A stretch of DNA of 12,597 nt, taken from positions 1 through 12,597 of the forward strand of contig JAQTRH010000021.1 of NCBI GenBank assembly GCA_028711925.1. The letters run 5' to 3'. Shown in pieces: positions 6,759-12,597 of this stretch; position 1 is the stretch's first letter; every line of letters starts with the position of its first letter. A program made the translations under genes and the position numbers. The notes under the pieces were generated by a model. The model was not told where the DNA came from. It worked only from the letters and a program-made list of their open reading frames with translations, and searched no databases. The stretch is from Candidatus Nanoarchaeia archaeon (GTDB lineage: Archaea; Nanobdellota; Nanobdellia; Woesearchaeales; CG1-02-33-12).

Positions 6759-6775
6759 GAAAACTTTATATATAC
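6759..6775 (+). promoter_or_regulatory. Strong BRE/TATA promoter of the triple membrane-protein operon
   Basis: CGAAAACTTTATATATA is close to the textbook archaeal BRE plus TATA consensus and the best promoter in the window. The box centre lies about 28 bases before the ATG at 6797, predicting a leader of zero to three bases. No ribosome binding site precedes that ATG. Confidence 0.75.
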
Positions 6776-6796
6776 TTCAACTACTGATAATACAGG

Positions 6797-7369
6797 ATGG
6801 TTGAGCAATCTGTATTCAGAGGAACAATAGATTTTATGGCTAGGCTTGGGATATATGATGTTATCCTTCCATTCCTTCTTGTCTTCACAATTGTTTTTGC
6901 AATACTTGAAAAAACAGCAATTTTTGGCTATGAAAAGGTTGACAATAAGAGCTACACAAAAAAGAACCTAAATGCAATGGTTGCATTTGTTGTTGCTTTC
7001 TTCGTTATTGCATCATCAAAGCTGGTTGAGGTGATAACAACAGTTTCATCACAGGTAGTTATACTTTTGTTGCTTTCAATCCTTTTCCTTATGCTTGTCG
7101 GCTCATTTGCCCAACAAAAAGAAGAAGGATTTTTCCTTGAAGGAGGATGGAAAACAGCATTTACAATAATCATGTTCATCGGAATAGTTGGGATATTCCT
7201 TAATGCACTAAAAAAAGATGATAAGTCATGGCTGGAATGGATAATGGATTTCATGAGCACTAAGTGGAATACTGACTGGGTTGCATCATTGATTCTGATA
7301 TTGATAGTTATAGGTATGATGCTCTGGATAACCGGGAGCAGCGGACCAAAAAAAGAAAAGAAAGAATAA
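6797..7369 (+). CDS. Membrane protein, paralogue 1 of 3 (five predicted helices)
   Basis: A 190-residue integral membrane protein of a family I cannot name. By hydropathy reading, helices lie near 20-38, 58-78, 84-105, 118-137 and 160-179. The first helix carries YDVILPFLLVFTIVFAILEK followed by IFG, and the second contains KNLNAMVAFVVAFFVI. Both segments recur in the next two genes. The lysine-rich loop between helices 1 and 2 (39-57) and the tail GPKKEKKE suggest those parts are cytoplasmic, giving an N-out/C-in five-helix topology. The fourth loop holds several tryptophans (145, 148, 157, 161). There is no signal peptide and no catalytic motif. It opens a three-gene operon behind a strong leaderless-type promoter. 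Its small size and lack of charged residues inside helices fit a structural, pore-forming or anchoring role, but no function is shown. Confidence 0.85.
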   Translation: MVEQSVFRGTIDFMARLGIYDVILPFLLVFTIVFAILEKTAIFGYEKVDNKSYTKKNLNAMVAFVVAFFVIASSKLVEVITTVSSQVVILLLLSILFLMLVGSFAQQKEEGFFLEGGWKTAFTIIMFIGIVGIFLNALKKDDKSWLEWIMDFMSTKWNTDWVASLILILIVIGMMLWITGSSGPKKEKKE

Positions 7370-7373
7370 AAAA

Positions 7374-7379
7374 GGAGGT
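7374..7379 (+). promoter_or_regulatory. Consensus Shine-Dalgarno before paralogue 2
   Basis: AAAGGAGGT, full complementarity to the 16S rRNA tail, lies five bases before the ATG at 7385. The first gene of the operon is leaderless and the third shows no such site, so the middle protein is probably the most efficiently initiated internal gene. Confidence 0.8.
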
Positions 7380-7384
7380 AAAAA

Positions 7385-7930
7385 ATGGCTAATTTAGTCG
7401 ATATCTTTAGAACGCTTGAAAACTGGGGAATGCTTGATGTAATGCTTCCATTCCTGCTTATATTTACACTTGTTTTTGCAGTGTTGCAGAAGGCAAAAAT
7501 TTTTGGAGATGATAGCAAACGTTTCAATGTAATAATTGCCTTAGTGCTTGCGATGGTTGTTGTTATTCCACATATAATGGGCACGTATCCCAGAGGACAG
7601 GATGCGGTTGTTATAATCAACAGCTTTCTGCCCGATATTGCATTAGTCCTTGTTGCAATAATAATGGTTTTGATGCTTTCAGGAGTTTTTGGCTATCAGA
7701 CAAAAGATAACAACTCAGGATGGATACTTTTCATAGCTTTTGCAGTTGTTATATACCTATTTGGAATCTCAGCAGGCTGGTGGGTTAAATTTAACTGGTT
7801 TAACATTAGTTCAGACACCTTAACAGTGGTTCTTGTGCTGCTTGTTTTTGGCATAATCATAGCTGTTGTAACAAGTGAGGGCGGAAATCCATTCAAACCA
7901 TTGAGGGATTTAGTGGTTAGGAAACCATAA
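7385..7930 (+). CDS. Membrane protein, paralogue 2 of 3 (five predicted helices)
   Basis: A 181-residue integral membrane protein. Helices are near 18-36, 47-67, 83-103, 112-131 and 144-163. The segment from G15 to G41 (with LDVMLPFLLIFTLVFAVLQK and IFG) matches paralogue 1 at 18 of 28 aligned positions by eye; similarity fades after helix 2, where the shared layout is hydrophobic pattern and helix spacing. The loop between helices 1 and 2 is basic (KAKIFGDDSKR), supporting N-out/C-in. The outside loop between helices 4 and 5 has GWWVKFNWFN and a possible N-glycosylation sequon at N140-I-S. The tail ends in FKPLRDLVVRKP, a basic cytoplasmic end. It sits 15 bases after paralogue 1 and five before paralogue 3, so the three are one transcription unit. 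No enzymatic motif; function unknown. Confidence 0.85.
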   Translation: MANLVDIFRTLENWGMLDVMLPFLLIFTLVFAVLQKAKIFGDDSKRFNVIIALVLAMVVVIPHIMGTYPRGQDAVVIINSFLPDIALVLVAIIMVLMLSGVFGYQTKDNNSGWILFIAFAVVIYLFGISAGWWVKFNWFNISSDTLTVVLVLLVFGIIIAVVTSEGGNPFKPLRDLVVRKP

Positions 7931-7935
7931 TAAAA

Positions 7936-8496
7936 ATGGCAACTTTTTTGGACGTAGGAATGCTTGGATATTTCAACATAATATTTTACTTTCTCTTTCT
8001 TTTTGTTTTGCTGTTTGCTATTATGCAGGCTGTAAAGTTTCCAACTGGAGATAAAAACCTAAGTGCAATACTGGCATTTCTTGTAGCCATTTTAGTTGTT
8101 TTCTCAGGTCCAACAAGAGAGATGATAAGTGTTATAACTCCTACCTTTTTTGTTATAATATTCTTTTTATTTTTTGGAATTTTGATTTACAGATTTATCG
8201 GTGCAACTGATGCAGATGTAAAAAGCTTTTTGGGCACAGAGGCAGCAACAAGAACCTTTTTGCTTATAATTTTAGGGATTATTATTCTATCAACGCTTGG
8301 AAAAACATTTTTTTCAGGAAATTCTGAAACATCAGAAAATGAAGAAACAGATATATCATCAGGGAATTCAAATGTTGGAACCCAGGGAGAAGGCGCTCTT
8401 GTTGCAACGCTGACACACCCAAAGATTTTGGGTTTAGTTTTAATACTCTTGATCGGGGCATTTGCGATGTCTTTATTGTCAAGGAATGTGAAATAG
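7936..8496 (+). CDS. Membrane protein, paralogue 3 of 3, with acidic Ser/Asn-rich loop
   Basis: A 186-residue membrane protein, the most diverged of the three. Helices are near 12-30, 42-58, 67-88, 106-123 and 163-181. It keeps the family landmarks: LG near position 10, a phenylalanine-rich helix 1 ending FAIMQ, and DKNLSAILAFLVAILVV (39-55), which aligns with the KNLNAMVAFVVA segment of paralogue 1. The proline of the LPFLL motif is lost. Unlike its sisters it has a roughly 38-residue loop between helices 4 and 5 (about 124-161), rich in Ser, Asn, Gly and Glu with almost no basic residues. The family topology would place it outside the cell, where it could be a flexible stalk or contact surface. 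The start ATG is five bases after the previous stop without a clear ribosome site, suggesting coupled re-initiation. A T-tract terminator candidate follows. Confidence 0.83.
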   Translation: MATFLDVGMLGYFNIIFYFLFLFVLLFAIMQAVKFPTGDKNLSAILAFLVAILVVFSGPTREMISVITPTFFVIIFFLFFGILIYRFIGATDADVKSFLGTEAATRTFLLIILGIIILSTLGKTFFSGNSETSENEETDISSGNSNVGTQGEGALVATLTHPKILGLVLILLIGAFAMSLLSRNVK

Positions 8497-8534
8497 GTTA
8501 TATTTATTTGAATAATAATTTATAAAATAAGAAT

Positions 8535-9203
8535 TTACTTTTTCTTTTTATTTTGCATATTTCTTAAGTCTTCCACTGTCCTTGAAAGCTCGTTTATGTT
8601 TTCAGTGAATCTTGGAATTGCCTTCTGAAAAACATTTTCCATTGCTTTTATGTTCGTGCTTGCATTGGATATATTCCTGTCATATTCATCTATTTTGCCT
8701 ATTATGTTCTTATGCAGGGAATTGAAACTCTCTTTTAAATCATTAATCTCCTGCCTTATTGACGCTATATCTGAATCAACTCTTGATTTCCACTCTACAA
8801 CCTTTTTAATATCCCTTACAATATCAACCCACTTTTCCTCAACTACTGCTTCAACCAATTCCTCAATCTTTGTTGCATCATCTTGGCTGTAATCAGGCTG
8901 TTCGTAAACCTCCTCCTGCTGGAATTGCTGTTCATTTGGGTATAACAATTCTTGCGGCGATATCTGCTCTTGCGAATAATCCTGGCTTTCCTGAACAGGC
9001 GCGCCATTTGCCCTGCTTAAGTCTGCCTGGTTCATTGCATCAAAAATCTGTGTTGTTTGGTATCCTTCCCTCTGCAGGCTTGAAATTATCTGGTTGTTGG
9101 AAAGCCCCTGCTCACGCATCTGCAGAACTAAATCAACTGGATCAACATTTGTATATCCTTGGCTAATGTTTTCATCACCTTTTTTTGAGCCGAATAAGGC
9201 CAT
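8535..9203 (-). CDS. Coiled-coil protein with small N-terminal helical domain
   Basis: A 222-residue soluble protein. Residues 20-62 (DPVDLVLQMREQGLSNNQII...) form two or three short helices resembling a UBA-like or helix-turn-helix module, with the repeated idea 'L-[SN]-x-x-[QI]-I...L-x-x-x-G-[YF]'. Residues 63-108 are a Gln/Glu/Tyr-rich disordered linker. Residues 109-218 form a long amphipathic coiled coil including EEKWVDIV, VEWKSRVDSDI and NIIGKIDEYDRNI, ending in lysines. There is no signal peptide or membrane helix, so it is probably a cytoplasmic oligomer. The style resembles archaellum accessory coiled-coil proteins (ArlC/D/E) and I associate similar proteins with DPANN genomes, but I cannot name a family. 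A GGTGA ribosome site precedes the ATG at 9203. It lies 47 bases after the 127-residue coiled-coil gene on the same strand, probably in one operon. Function is unknown; scaffold or adaptor is inference. Confidence 0.82.
   Translation of the reverse strand: MALFGSKKGDENISQGYTNVDPVDLVLQMREQGLSNNQIISSLQREGYQTTQIFDAMNQADLSRANGAPVQESQDYSQEQISPQELLYPNEQQFQQEEVYEQPDYSQDDATKIEELVEAVVEEKWVDIVRDIKKVVEWKSRVDSDIASIRQEINDLKESFNSLHKNIIGKIDEYDRNISNASTNIKAMENVFQKAIPRFTENINELSRTVEDLRNMQNKKKK
8539..8554 (+). terminator. T-tract terminator candidate after the membrane-protein operon
   Basis: TTTTTCTTTTTATTTT, read rightward, lies about 43 bases past the paralogue 3 stop, within the 3' end of the convergent coiled-coil gene. 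It repeats the 11-mer seen at 5963-5973. Dual use as the lysine codons of the opposing gene (tail KKKK) means it could also be coincidental. Confidence 0.4.
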
Positions 9204-9250
9204 TATTTCACCTTAACTATATTGTTTTCTCAGAGACTTTTTAAAATTTT

Positions 9251-9634
9251 CTATTTCTTGCCCAATATTCTTTTAACAGCCTTATCCAATTCATTGTTAG
9301 TAACAAAATCAGTTGGGTTCCAAAGCTCAATATATTTCTTTAAATAGTCAACATCATCCTTTCTTGCCTTTGACTGAATCTCTCTTACAATAAGGTTCAT
9401 GCTTTCCTTTACCTCTTCAAAATTCCTCTTTATCTCTTTTACGTCTTCATTTATTTTTTTTACTTTTTCGGAAAGCTCCTTGTAGTTGTGTATCATATTG
9501 TCTTCAATAACCCCTGTCTTCCTCTGAAGGTTGTTATTTCTTTCTTCAAGAATCCTTACGCGCCTGTTTATACTATTCATTACTGTTGATATATCCATCA
9601 TTTCCTGAGGCTGTTCTTCTGTTTCCTGCTGCAT
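9251..9634 (-). CDS. Small coiled-coil protein, possibly archaellum-accessory-like
   Basis: A 127-residue protein. After a Gln/Glu-rich start (1-12), a near-continuous coiled coil spans about 16-92 (heptads in NRRVRILEERNNNLQRKT, LSEKVKKINEDVKEIKRNF and ESMNLIVREI). A compact C-terminal motif follows, DYLKKYIELWNPTDFVT (96-112), with conserved-looking Trp, Pro and Phe, and then a basic end. The combination of a coiled coil and a short 'LWNP..FVT' module is reminiscent of FlaC/ArlC-type accessory proteins of archaeal type IV pilus-like motors, and the nearby ATPase makes that attractive; it is not proven. The GTG at 9652 would add six residues, but the ATG at 9634 is placed correctly for a leaderless message from the upstream TATA-like element. 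The gene is transcribed divergently from the RHH-ATPase operon. Confidence 0.8.
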   Translation of the reverse strand: MQQETEEQPQEMMDISTVMNSINRRVRILEERNNNLQRKTGVIEDNMIHNYKELSEKVKKINEDVKEIKRNFEEVKESMNLIVREIQSKARKDDVDYLKKYIELWNPTDFVTNNELDKAVKRILGKK

Positions 9635-9655
9635 AGTTAACAATATAAACACTCT

Positions 9656-9670
9656 TAATAATAAATCTTA
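9656..9670 (-). promoter_or_regulatory. TATA-like element for the coiled-coil operon
   Basis: The minus strand reads TAAGATTTATTATTA. Its centre is about 27 bases from the ATG at 9634, which has no Shine-Dalgarno sequence, so a leaderless start there is consistent. The region is very AT-rich, which limits certainty. Confidence 0.4.
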
Positions 9671-9700
9671 TGTTAGTATTATAAAGTAGTGTACCATAAA

Positions 9701-9716
9701 CGAAAAATTTAAATAG
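9701..9716 (+). promoter_or_regulatory. BRE/TATA promoter for the RHH-ATPase operon
   Basis: CGAAAAATTTAAATAG is a good BRE/TATA match facing right. The centre near 9711 predicts a start around 9735-9738 and a leader of about 28 bases before the ATG at 9764. Weaker TATA-like strings downstream (for example 9733-9741) could instead give a leaderless start. Confidence 0.5.
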
Positions 9717-9724
9717 AAATGTAT

Positions 9725-9761
9725 TATAAAATAATATAAAAAGTATAAAATATATTTTATA
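9725..9761. repeat. Palindrome and direct repeat, putative RHH operator
   Basis: Bases 9744-9761 are a perfect 18-bp palindrome, TATAAAATATATTTTATA, ending two bases before the RHH start codon. Its left half TATAAAATA also occurs as an exact direct repeat at 9725-9733, 19 bases upstream. Together these three half-sites span the predicted transcript start. RHH proteins commonly bind such repeated half-sites to repress their own promoter, so this is a good operator candidate. Low complexity makes part of the symmetry easier to get by chance. Confidence 0.5.
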
Positions 9762-9763
9762 AC

Positions 9764-9913
9764 ATGAAAAAGCCCATAAGTGCAACTATTGACAGGAAGC
9801 TGATTGACTGGATTAATTCTCAGCTCAAGGATAATCTTAAATACAGAAACAAATCGCACCTTGTAGAGGTTGCTATAAGGACTTTGAAAAAAGAGGAGGA
9901 AAGCAAAAGATAA
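9764..9913 (+). CDS. Ribbon-helix-helix (CopG/Arc-type) DNA-binding protein, 49 aa
   Basis: A short gene below usual ORF cut-offs. The product has the full RHH plan. A beta strand KPISATID (3-10) inserts into the major groove as a dimer ribbon. Helix A is RKLIDWINSQLKD (11-23), the turn includes KYRNKS (26-31), with N29/S31 capping helix B as in family members, and helix B is HLVEVAIRTLKKEE (32-45). A basic tail follows. RHH proteins act as dimers and are often autorepressors. The start is the first ATG after the palindrome at 9744-9761. The stop (9911-9913) is one base before the ATPase ATG, and the ATPase ribosome site (GAGGAGGA, 9893-9900) lies inside this gene, so the two are translationally linked. 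It probably controls this operon and perhaps the divergent coiled-coil genes; that is inference. No toxin gene adjoins, so an antitoxin role is unlikely. Confidence 0.85.
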   Translation: MKKPISATIDRKLIDWINSQLKDNLKYRNKSHLVEVAIRTLKKEEESKR

Positions 9914-9914
9914 A

Positions 9915-12203
9915 ATGGCCTTGTTTAAAGATAAAAAATTGTGCTCTTATGAAGTTATCAGAGAGGGAGATGAAATTGTATTAAAGATAAACTGCAGCAA
10001 ATGCACGTTTCTTCCCTCAGTAGAAGACAACCCGCAATGCATGTTAAAAACCATGTCAAAGCTTATAGAGGTTGGAAATGCCACAAAAATTGTTTTCTCT
10101 CAAAAAAGAGACTATGAGTACGATTATGAACAGACGCAGCTTCTGGTAGAGATAGCCAAGGCATATAAAAAAATATCAAGGCAAAAAAAACTTTTTGAGT
10201 ATACAAACTTTGCTTCTGATGGCGGCTGCACCAAATGTTCCAACTATTGGTATTCCCAGGTAAAATATATAATATTTAATCTTTTTTTAAGCGATCCTAT
10301 CGGCGCTTATGTTGAGCTTAAAAGGCTTTTAAGAAGAGAGAAAATAAACCTTGACAAAACATCAAATGAAGAATGCATTGATTGTGAAAAAAAATTCATA
10401 TCTATGCTTGAATATCTTATTAATATTCTTGAAAAAACAAAACTTATTGAGATTGCAAAGCCGTACATAGCTGGATTTAAGATAGGCGATAGGACCGTAT
10501 ACAGGCAAATCTTCTATCCCACAATCAAGCCTGATTTTATGTTTACCAAGCTAATGGCATCTTACCCTTCTGAAGGCGATGAGCTTGCAAGTTATACTAT
10601 AGGCGAGAATGAGGTAACTATATTTAGTGTCCCGGGCACAGTCCAATACCTTTATCATATACTTCCTCCGGAATTTAAGATATCAGAAGAAAAATACGAC
10701 CTTCTTGACAAAGCAAGAAAAATAATTTCTGAATACCAGCCAAAGCAGTCAGAGTTTATCAATCCCGAGAGGATGAGACAGGTTTTTTACAACATAGGAC
10801 ATGACTTAATAGATGACCTTGCTGAGCATGAAAACATAACATTAAAATCAAGCGATGTTGAAGAATTGACAAATATCCTAGTTAGGTATACTGTTGGTTT
10901 TGGGTTAATAGAGGTTCTGCTTGAGGATGAAAAAGTGCAGGACATAACTATAAACAGCCCTATGGGACAGATTCCGATATTCATCGTTCACCAGGATTTT
11001 GGCGAATGCTCAACAAACATCATACCCACAAGAACAGAATCAGAATCATGGGCATCCAAGCTGAGAATGCTTTCAGGAAGGCCTCTCGACGAGGCGAATC
11101 CTATTCTTGATACAGAATTATCAATACCAAACGCCAGGGCAAGAGTTGCAGTGATATCTGCCCCTATCAACCCAACTGGAATTGCTTATGCATTCAGGAG
11201 ACACAGGGATAATCCATGGACTCTGCCTTTATTCGTGAAAAATAAAATGATATCTCCCCTAGCTGCCGGACTTTTAAGCTTTATCATAGACGGCTCAAGG
11301 ACAATACTTGTTGCAGGAACAAGGTCAGCAGGAAAATCAAGTCTGCTTGGAGCGATAATGGTAGAAATAATGAGAAAATACCGCATTATCACCATTGAGG
11401 ATACTTTAGAGTTGCCTGTCGACTCATTGAGGAAGCTCGGTTATAATATCCAGTCCATGAAAGTTGCTGCAGCTATGACCAGGGGAACAACAGAGGTTTC
11501 TGCTGATGAGGGAATAAGGACTACCTTAAGAATGGGTGATTCATGCTTAATCGTTGGAGAAGTGAGAAGCGTTGAGGCACTGGCTCTTTACGAAGCAATG
11601 CGTATCGGCGCCCTGGCCAATGTTGTTGCAGGAACTATCCACGGCGATTCTCCATACGGAGTTTATGACAGAGTTGTCAATGACCTTAAAGTTCCGAAAA
11701 CATCTTTCAAGGCAACAGATATCATAGTAGTTGCAAACCCTATAAAAAGCCCGGACGGCCTCCACAAATGGAGAAGGGTAACTGAAATAACAGAAGTCAG
11801 GAAACACTGGGAAAATGATCCGATGCTCGAAGGAGGATTTTCTGATTTAATGAAATACGACCCAAAAAATGACCAGCTTGAGCCAAGCAAGGATGTTATA
11901 AACGGCGATTCAGATGTTTTAAAGGCAATAGCCGGAAATGTGAAAGAATGGGCTTCTGACTGGGATGCTGTATGGAGCAATATAATGCTGAGGGCAAACA
12001 TAAAACAAAAAATCCTTGATTACTCAAACAAGCTTAAAATGCCTGATATTCTGGAAGCAGATTTTGTTATTAATTCAAATGACGAGTTTCATAGGATTTC
12101 AGATAAGATTCATGAAGAAGTCGGCTGTTTGGACAGCAAGAGAATACTGAATGACTGGGAGGAATGGCTTAAAAAAGAGCTTAAAAACAAAAAAGCCAGC
12201 TAA
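9915..12203 (+). CDS. Type IV pilus/archaellum-class secretion ATPase (PilB/ArlI/TadA-like)
   Basis: A 762-residue hexameric motor ATPase of the type II/IV secretion superfamily, which powers assembly of pili, archaella or related fibres from the cytoplasmic membrane face. The conserved core runs from about 285 to 660: an N-terminal subdomain (DITINSPMGQIPIFIVH, 343-359; RARVAVISAPI, 408-418), Walker A GTRSAGKS (468-475), Asp box TIEDTLEL (493-500), Walker B CLIVGEVR (544-551) and His box GTIHGDS (573-579). All catalytic elements are present. The first 280 residues are an added domain with three CxxC pairs (C27/C30, C105/C108, C154/C157) plus C10 and C42, suggesting zinc or metal-cluster binding. 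The C-terminal 100 residues (about 660-762) are a helical extension. It is longer than typical ArlI (about 500-550). It follows the RHH gene by one base and precedes a GspF/TadC-like membrane gene. The exact machine (archaellum, adhesion pilus or export) cannot be told from the sequence. Confidence 0.93.
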   Translation: MALFKDKKLCSYEVIREGDEIVLKINCSKCTFLPSVEDNPQCMLKTMSKLIEVGNATKIVFSQKRDYEYDYEQTQLLVEIAKAYKKISRQKKLFEYTNFASDGGCTKCSNYWYSQVKYIIFNLFLSDPIGAYVELKRLLRREKINLDKTSNEECIDCEKKFISMLEYLINILEKTKLIEIAKPYIAGFKIGDRTVYRQIFYPTIKPDFMFTKLMASYPSEGDELASYTIGENEVTIFSVPGTVQYLYHILPPEFKISEEKYDLLDKARKIISEYQPKQSEFINPERMRQVFYNIGHDLIDDLAEHENITLKSSDVEELTNILVRYTVGFGLIEVLLEDEKVQDITINSPMGQIPIFIVHQDFGECSTNIIPTRTESESWASKLRMLSGRPLDEANPILDTELSIPNARARVAVISAPINPTGIAYAFRRHRDNPWTLPLFVKNKMISPLAAGLLSFIIDGSRTILVAGTRSAGKSSLLGAIMVEIMRKYRIITIEDTLELPVDSLRKLGYNIQSMKVAAAMTRGTTEVSADEGIRTTLRMGDSCLIVGEVRSVEALALYEAMRIGALANVVAGTIHGDSPYGVYDRVVNDLKVPKTSFKATDIIVVANPIKSPDGLHKWRRVTEITEVRKHWENDPMLEGGFSDLMKYDPKNDQLEPSKDVINGDSDVLKAIAGNVKEWASDWDAVWSNIMLRANIKQKILDYSNKLKMPDILEADFVINSNDEFHRISDKIHEEVGCLDSKRILNDWEEWLKKELKNKKAS

Positions 12204-12208
12204 TTTTT

Positions 12209-12597
12209 ATGGAAGAAGACCAGGAACTGAAAAAAATACTTCAGAAGTACAGGGAAAAGCTAAACCAGGAGTTAAATATTCCTATGGATGAAGAAGTAAT
12301 ACAGGAAGTGACATCAAAAGAATACACAGACTTCAAGGAAGAGTATCTTCCAAAAGAGCTTACACTTTATGAAAAATTTTGTGATATCAGCGAAAACATC
12401 TTAAGGATTAAGCCAGATGAAAAAACAGCTGAACCTCTGCAGGAAGCAATAGACATATGCCATCTTAACGTAACTCCCGGAGGAACAGAAAGCTTTGCAA
12501 TATTTGCTCCTCTGCTTTTAATGCTTTTTGGAAGCATTATAAGCTTTTTTATATTTAAGTCGTTCTTTTTTGTTTTTTATTTCATAATAATGGGGCT
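12209..12597 (+). CDS. Type II/IV secretion platform membrane protein (TadC/ArlJ/GspF-like), 5' part
   Basis: The first 129 residues of a frame open to the window end. A charged, helical cytoplasmic region (1-92, with KKILQKYREKLNQEL and DFKEEYLPKELTLYEKF) leads into hydrophobic segments from about 95 onward (FAIFAPLLLMLFGSIISFFI, then SFFFVFYFIIMG). Platform proteins of archaeal pilus and archaellum systems follow their ATPase gene directly and have this pattern of a soluble stretch before membrane helices, with two GspF domains further on. Those domains are outside the window, so the call rests mainly on position and this start. The ATG lies five bases after the ATPase stop with no strong ribosome site, consistent with coupled translation. 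Full length is expected to be several hundred residues. Confidence 0.72.
   Translation, partial: MEEDQELKKILQKYREKLNQELNIPMDEEVIQEVTSKEYTDFKEEYLPKELTLYEKFCDISENILRIKPDEKTAEPLQEAIDICHLNVTPGGTESFAIFAPLLLMLFGSIISFFIFKSFFFVFYFIIMG

Noticed and set aside
6952..7620. 222-codon minus-strand frame across membrane paralogues 1 and 2
   Set aside because: It spans two well-supported genes with paralogous sequence and a consensus Shine-Dalgarno between them, and its product is an Ile/Thr/Ser-rich antisense translation.
9251..9634. Full FlaD/E archaellum domain in the 127-aa protein
   Set aside because: Only a short LWNP..FVT module and coiled coil are present. The larger FlaD/E C-terminal domain pattern is not seen, so the archaellum name is kept as a possibility only.
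9573..9859. Minus-strand frames of 70 and 63 codons through the 9635-9763 control region
   Set aside because: They consist of Tyr/Phe/Ile from AT-rich DNA, overlap the RHH gene or coiled-coil gene in another frame, and have no start signals.
9764..9913. RHH protein as the antitoxin of a toxin-antitoxin pair
   Set aside because: The next gene is a secretion ATPase and no RelE-, PIN- or MazF-like small protein adjoins.
1..12597. tRNA, rRNA, CRISPR, C/D-box RNA, IS element or integration site
   Set aside because: The gaps are short (longest 172 bases with the mini-ORF ignored) and show no cloverleaf, repeat-spacer pattern, paired C/D boxes, transposase or terminal repeats. TGATGA strings occur only inside coding regions.

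Overview
The window is chromosomal DNA from an archaeon, most likely a DPANN lineage of the Woesearchaeota/Pacearchaeota type. The evidence is a Cdc48/VAT-type double AAA ATPase, deoxyhypusine synthase (archaea and eukaryotes rather than bacteria), a long archaeal type IV pilus/archaellum-class secretion ATPase, BRE/TATA promoters 25-28 bases upstream of start codons, frequent AGA/AGG arginine codons, AT-rich DNA with very short intergenic gaps, and several small coiled-coil or membrane proteins of a kind I associate with DPANN genomes. The phylum is inference; the domain is well supported. I see no rRNA, tRNA, CRISPR, IS element or integrase.

Layout. (1) 91-285, a small orphan gene, is convergent with 301-3803, a minus-strand block holding a SecB-like hypothetical protein, Cdc48 and a Nif3-family protein (housekeeping, protein quality control). 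(2) At 3804-3975 two divergent promoters form a near-perfect inverted repeat. The rightward one drives deoxyhypusine synthase and, through a 4-base ATGA overlap, a fold-type III PLP decarboxylase: a compact hypusine/polyamine module. Its leader holds a 9-codon mini-ORF and a T-tract. (3) TatD nuclease (5974-6738) has its own leaderless-type promoter. (4) 6797-8496 holds three tandem paralogous five-helix membrane proteins of unknown function. (5) 8535-9634 (minus) encodes two cytoplasmic coiled-coil proteins. (6) 9764-12597 (plus) encodes a 49-residue ribbon-helix-helix regulator, a PilB/ArlI/TadA-class ATPase with an N-terminal extension carrying three CxxC pairs, and the start of its probable membrane platform protein (TadC/ArlJ/GspF-like), cut by the window edge.

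The most interesting part is 6797-12597. It looks like the motor (ATPase plus platform) of a type IV pilus-like machine under a tiny DNA-binding protein whose gene is preceded by a perfect 18-bp palindrome. Divergent coiled-coil genes resemble archaellum accessory proteins in general character, and beside them is a triplicated membrane protein family that could be a pore, anchor or envelope component. No pilin with a recognisable class III signal peptide lies in the window, so the link between these blocks is a hypothesis from proximity.
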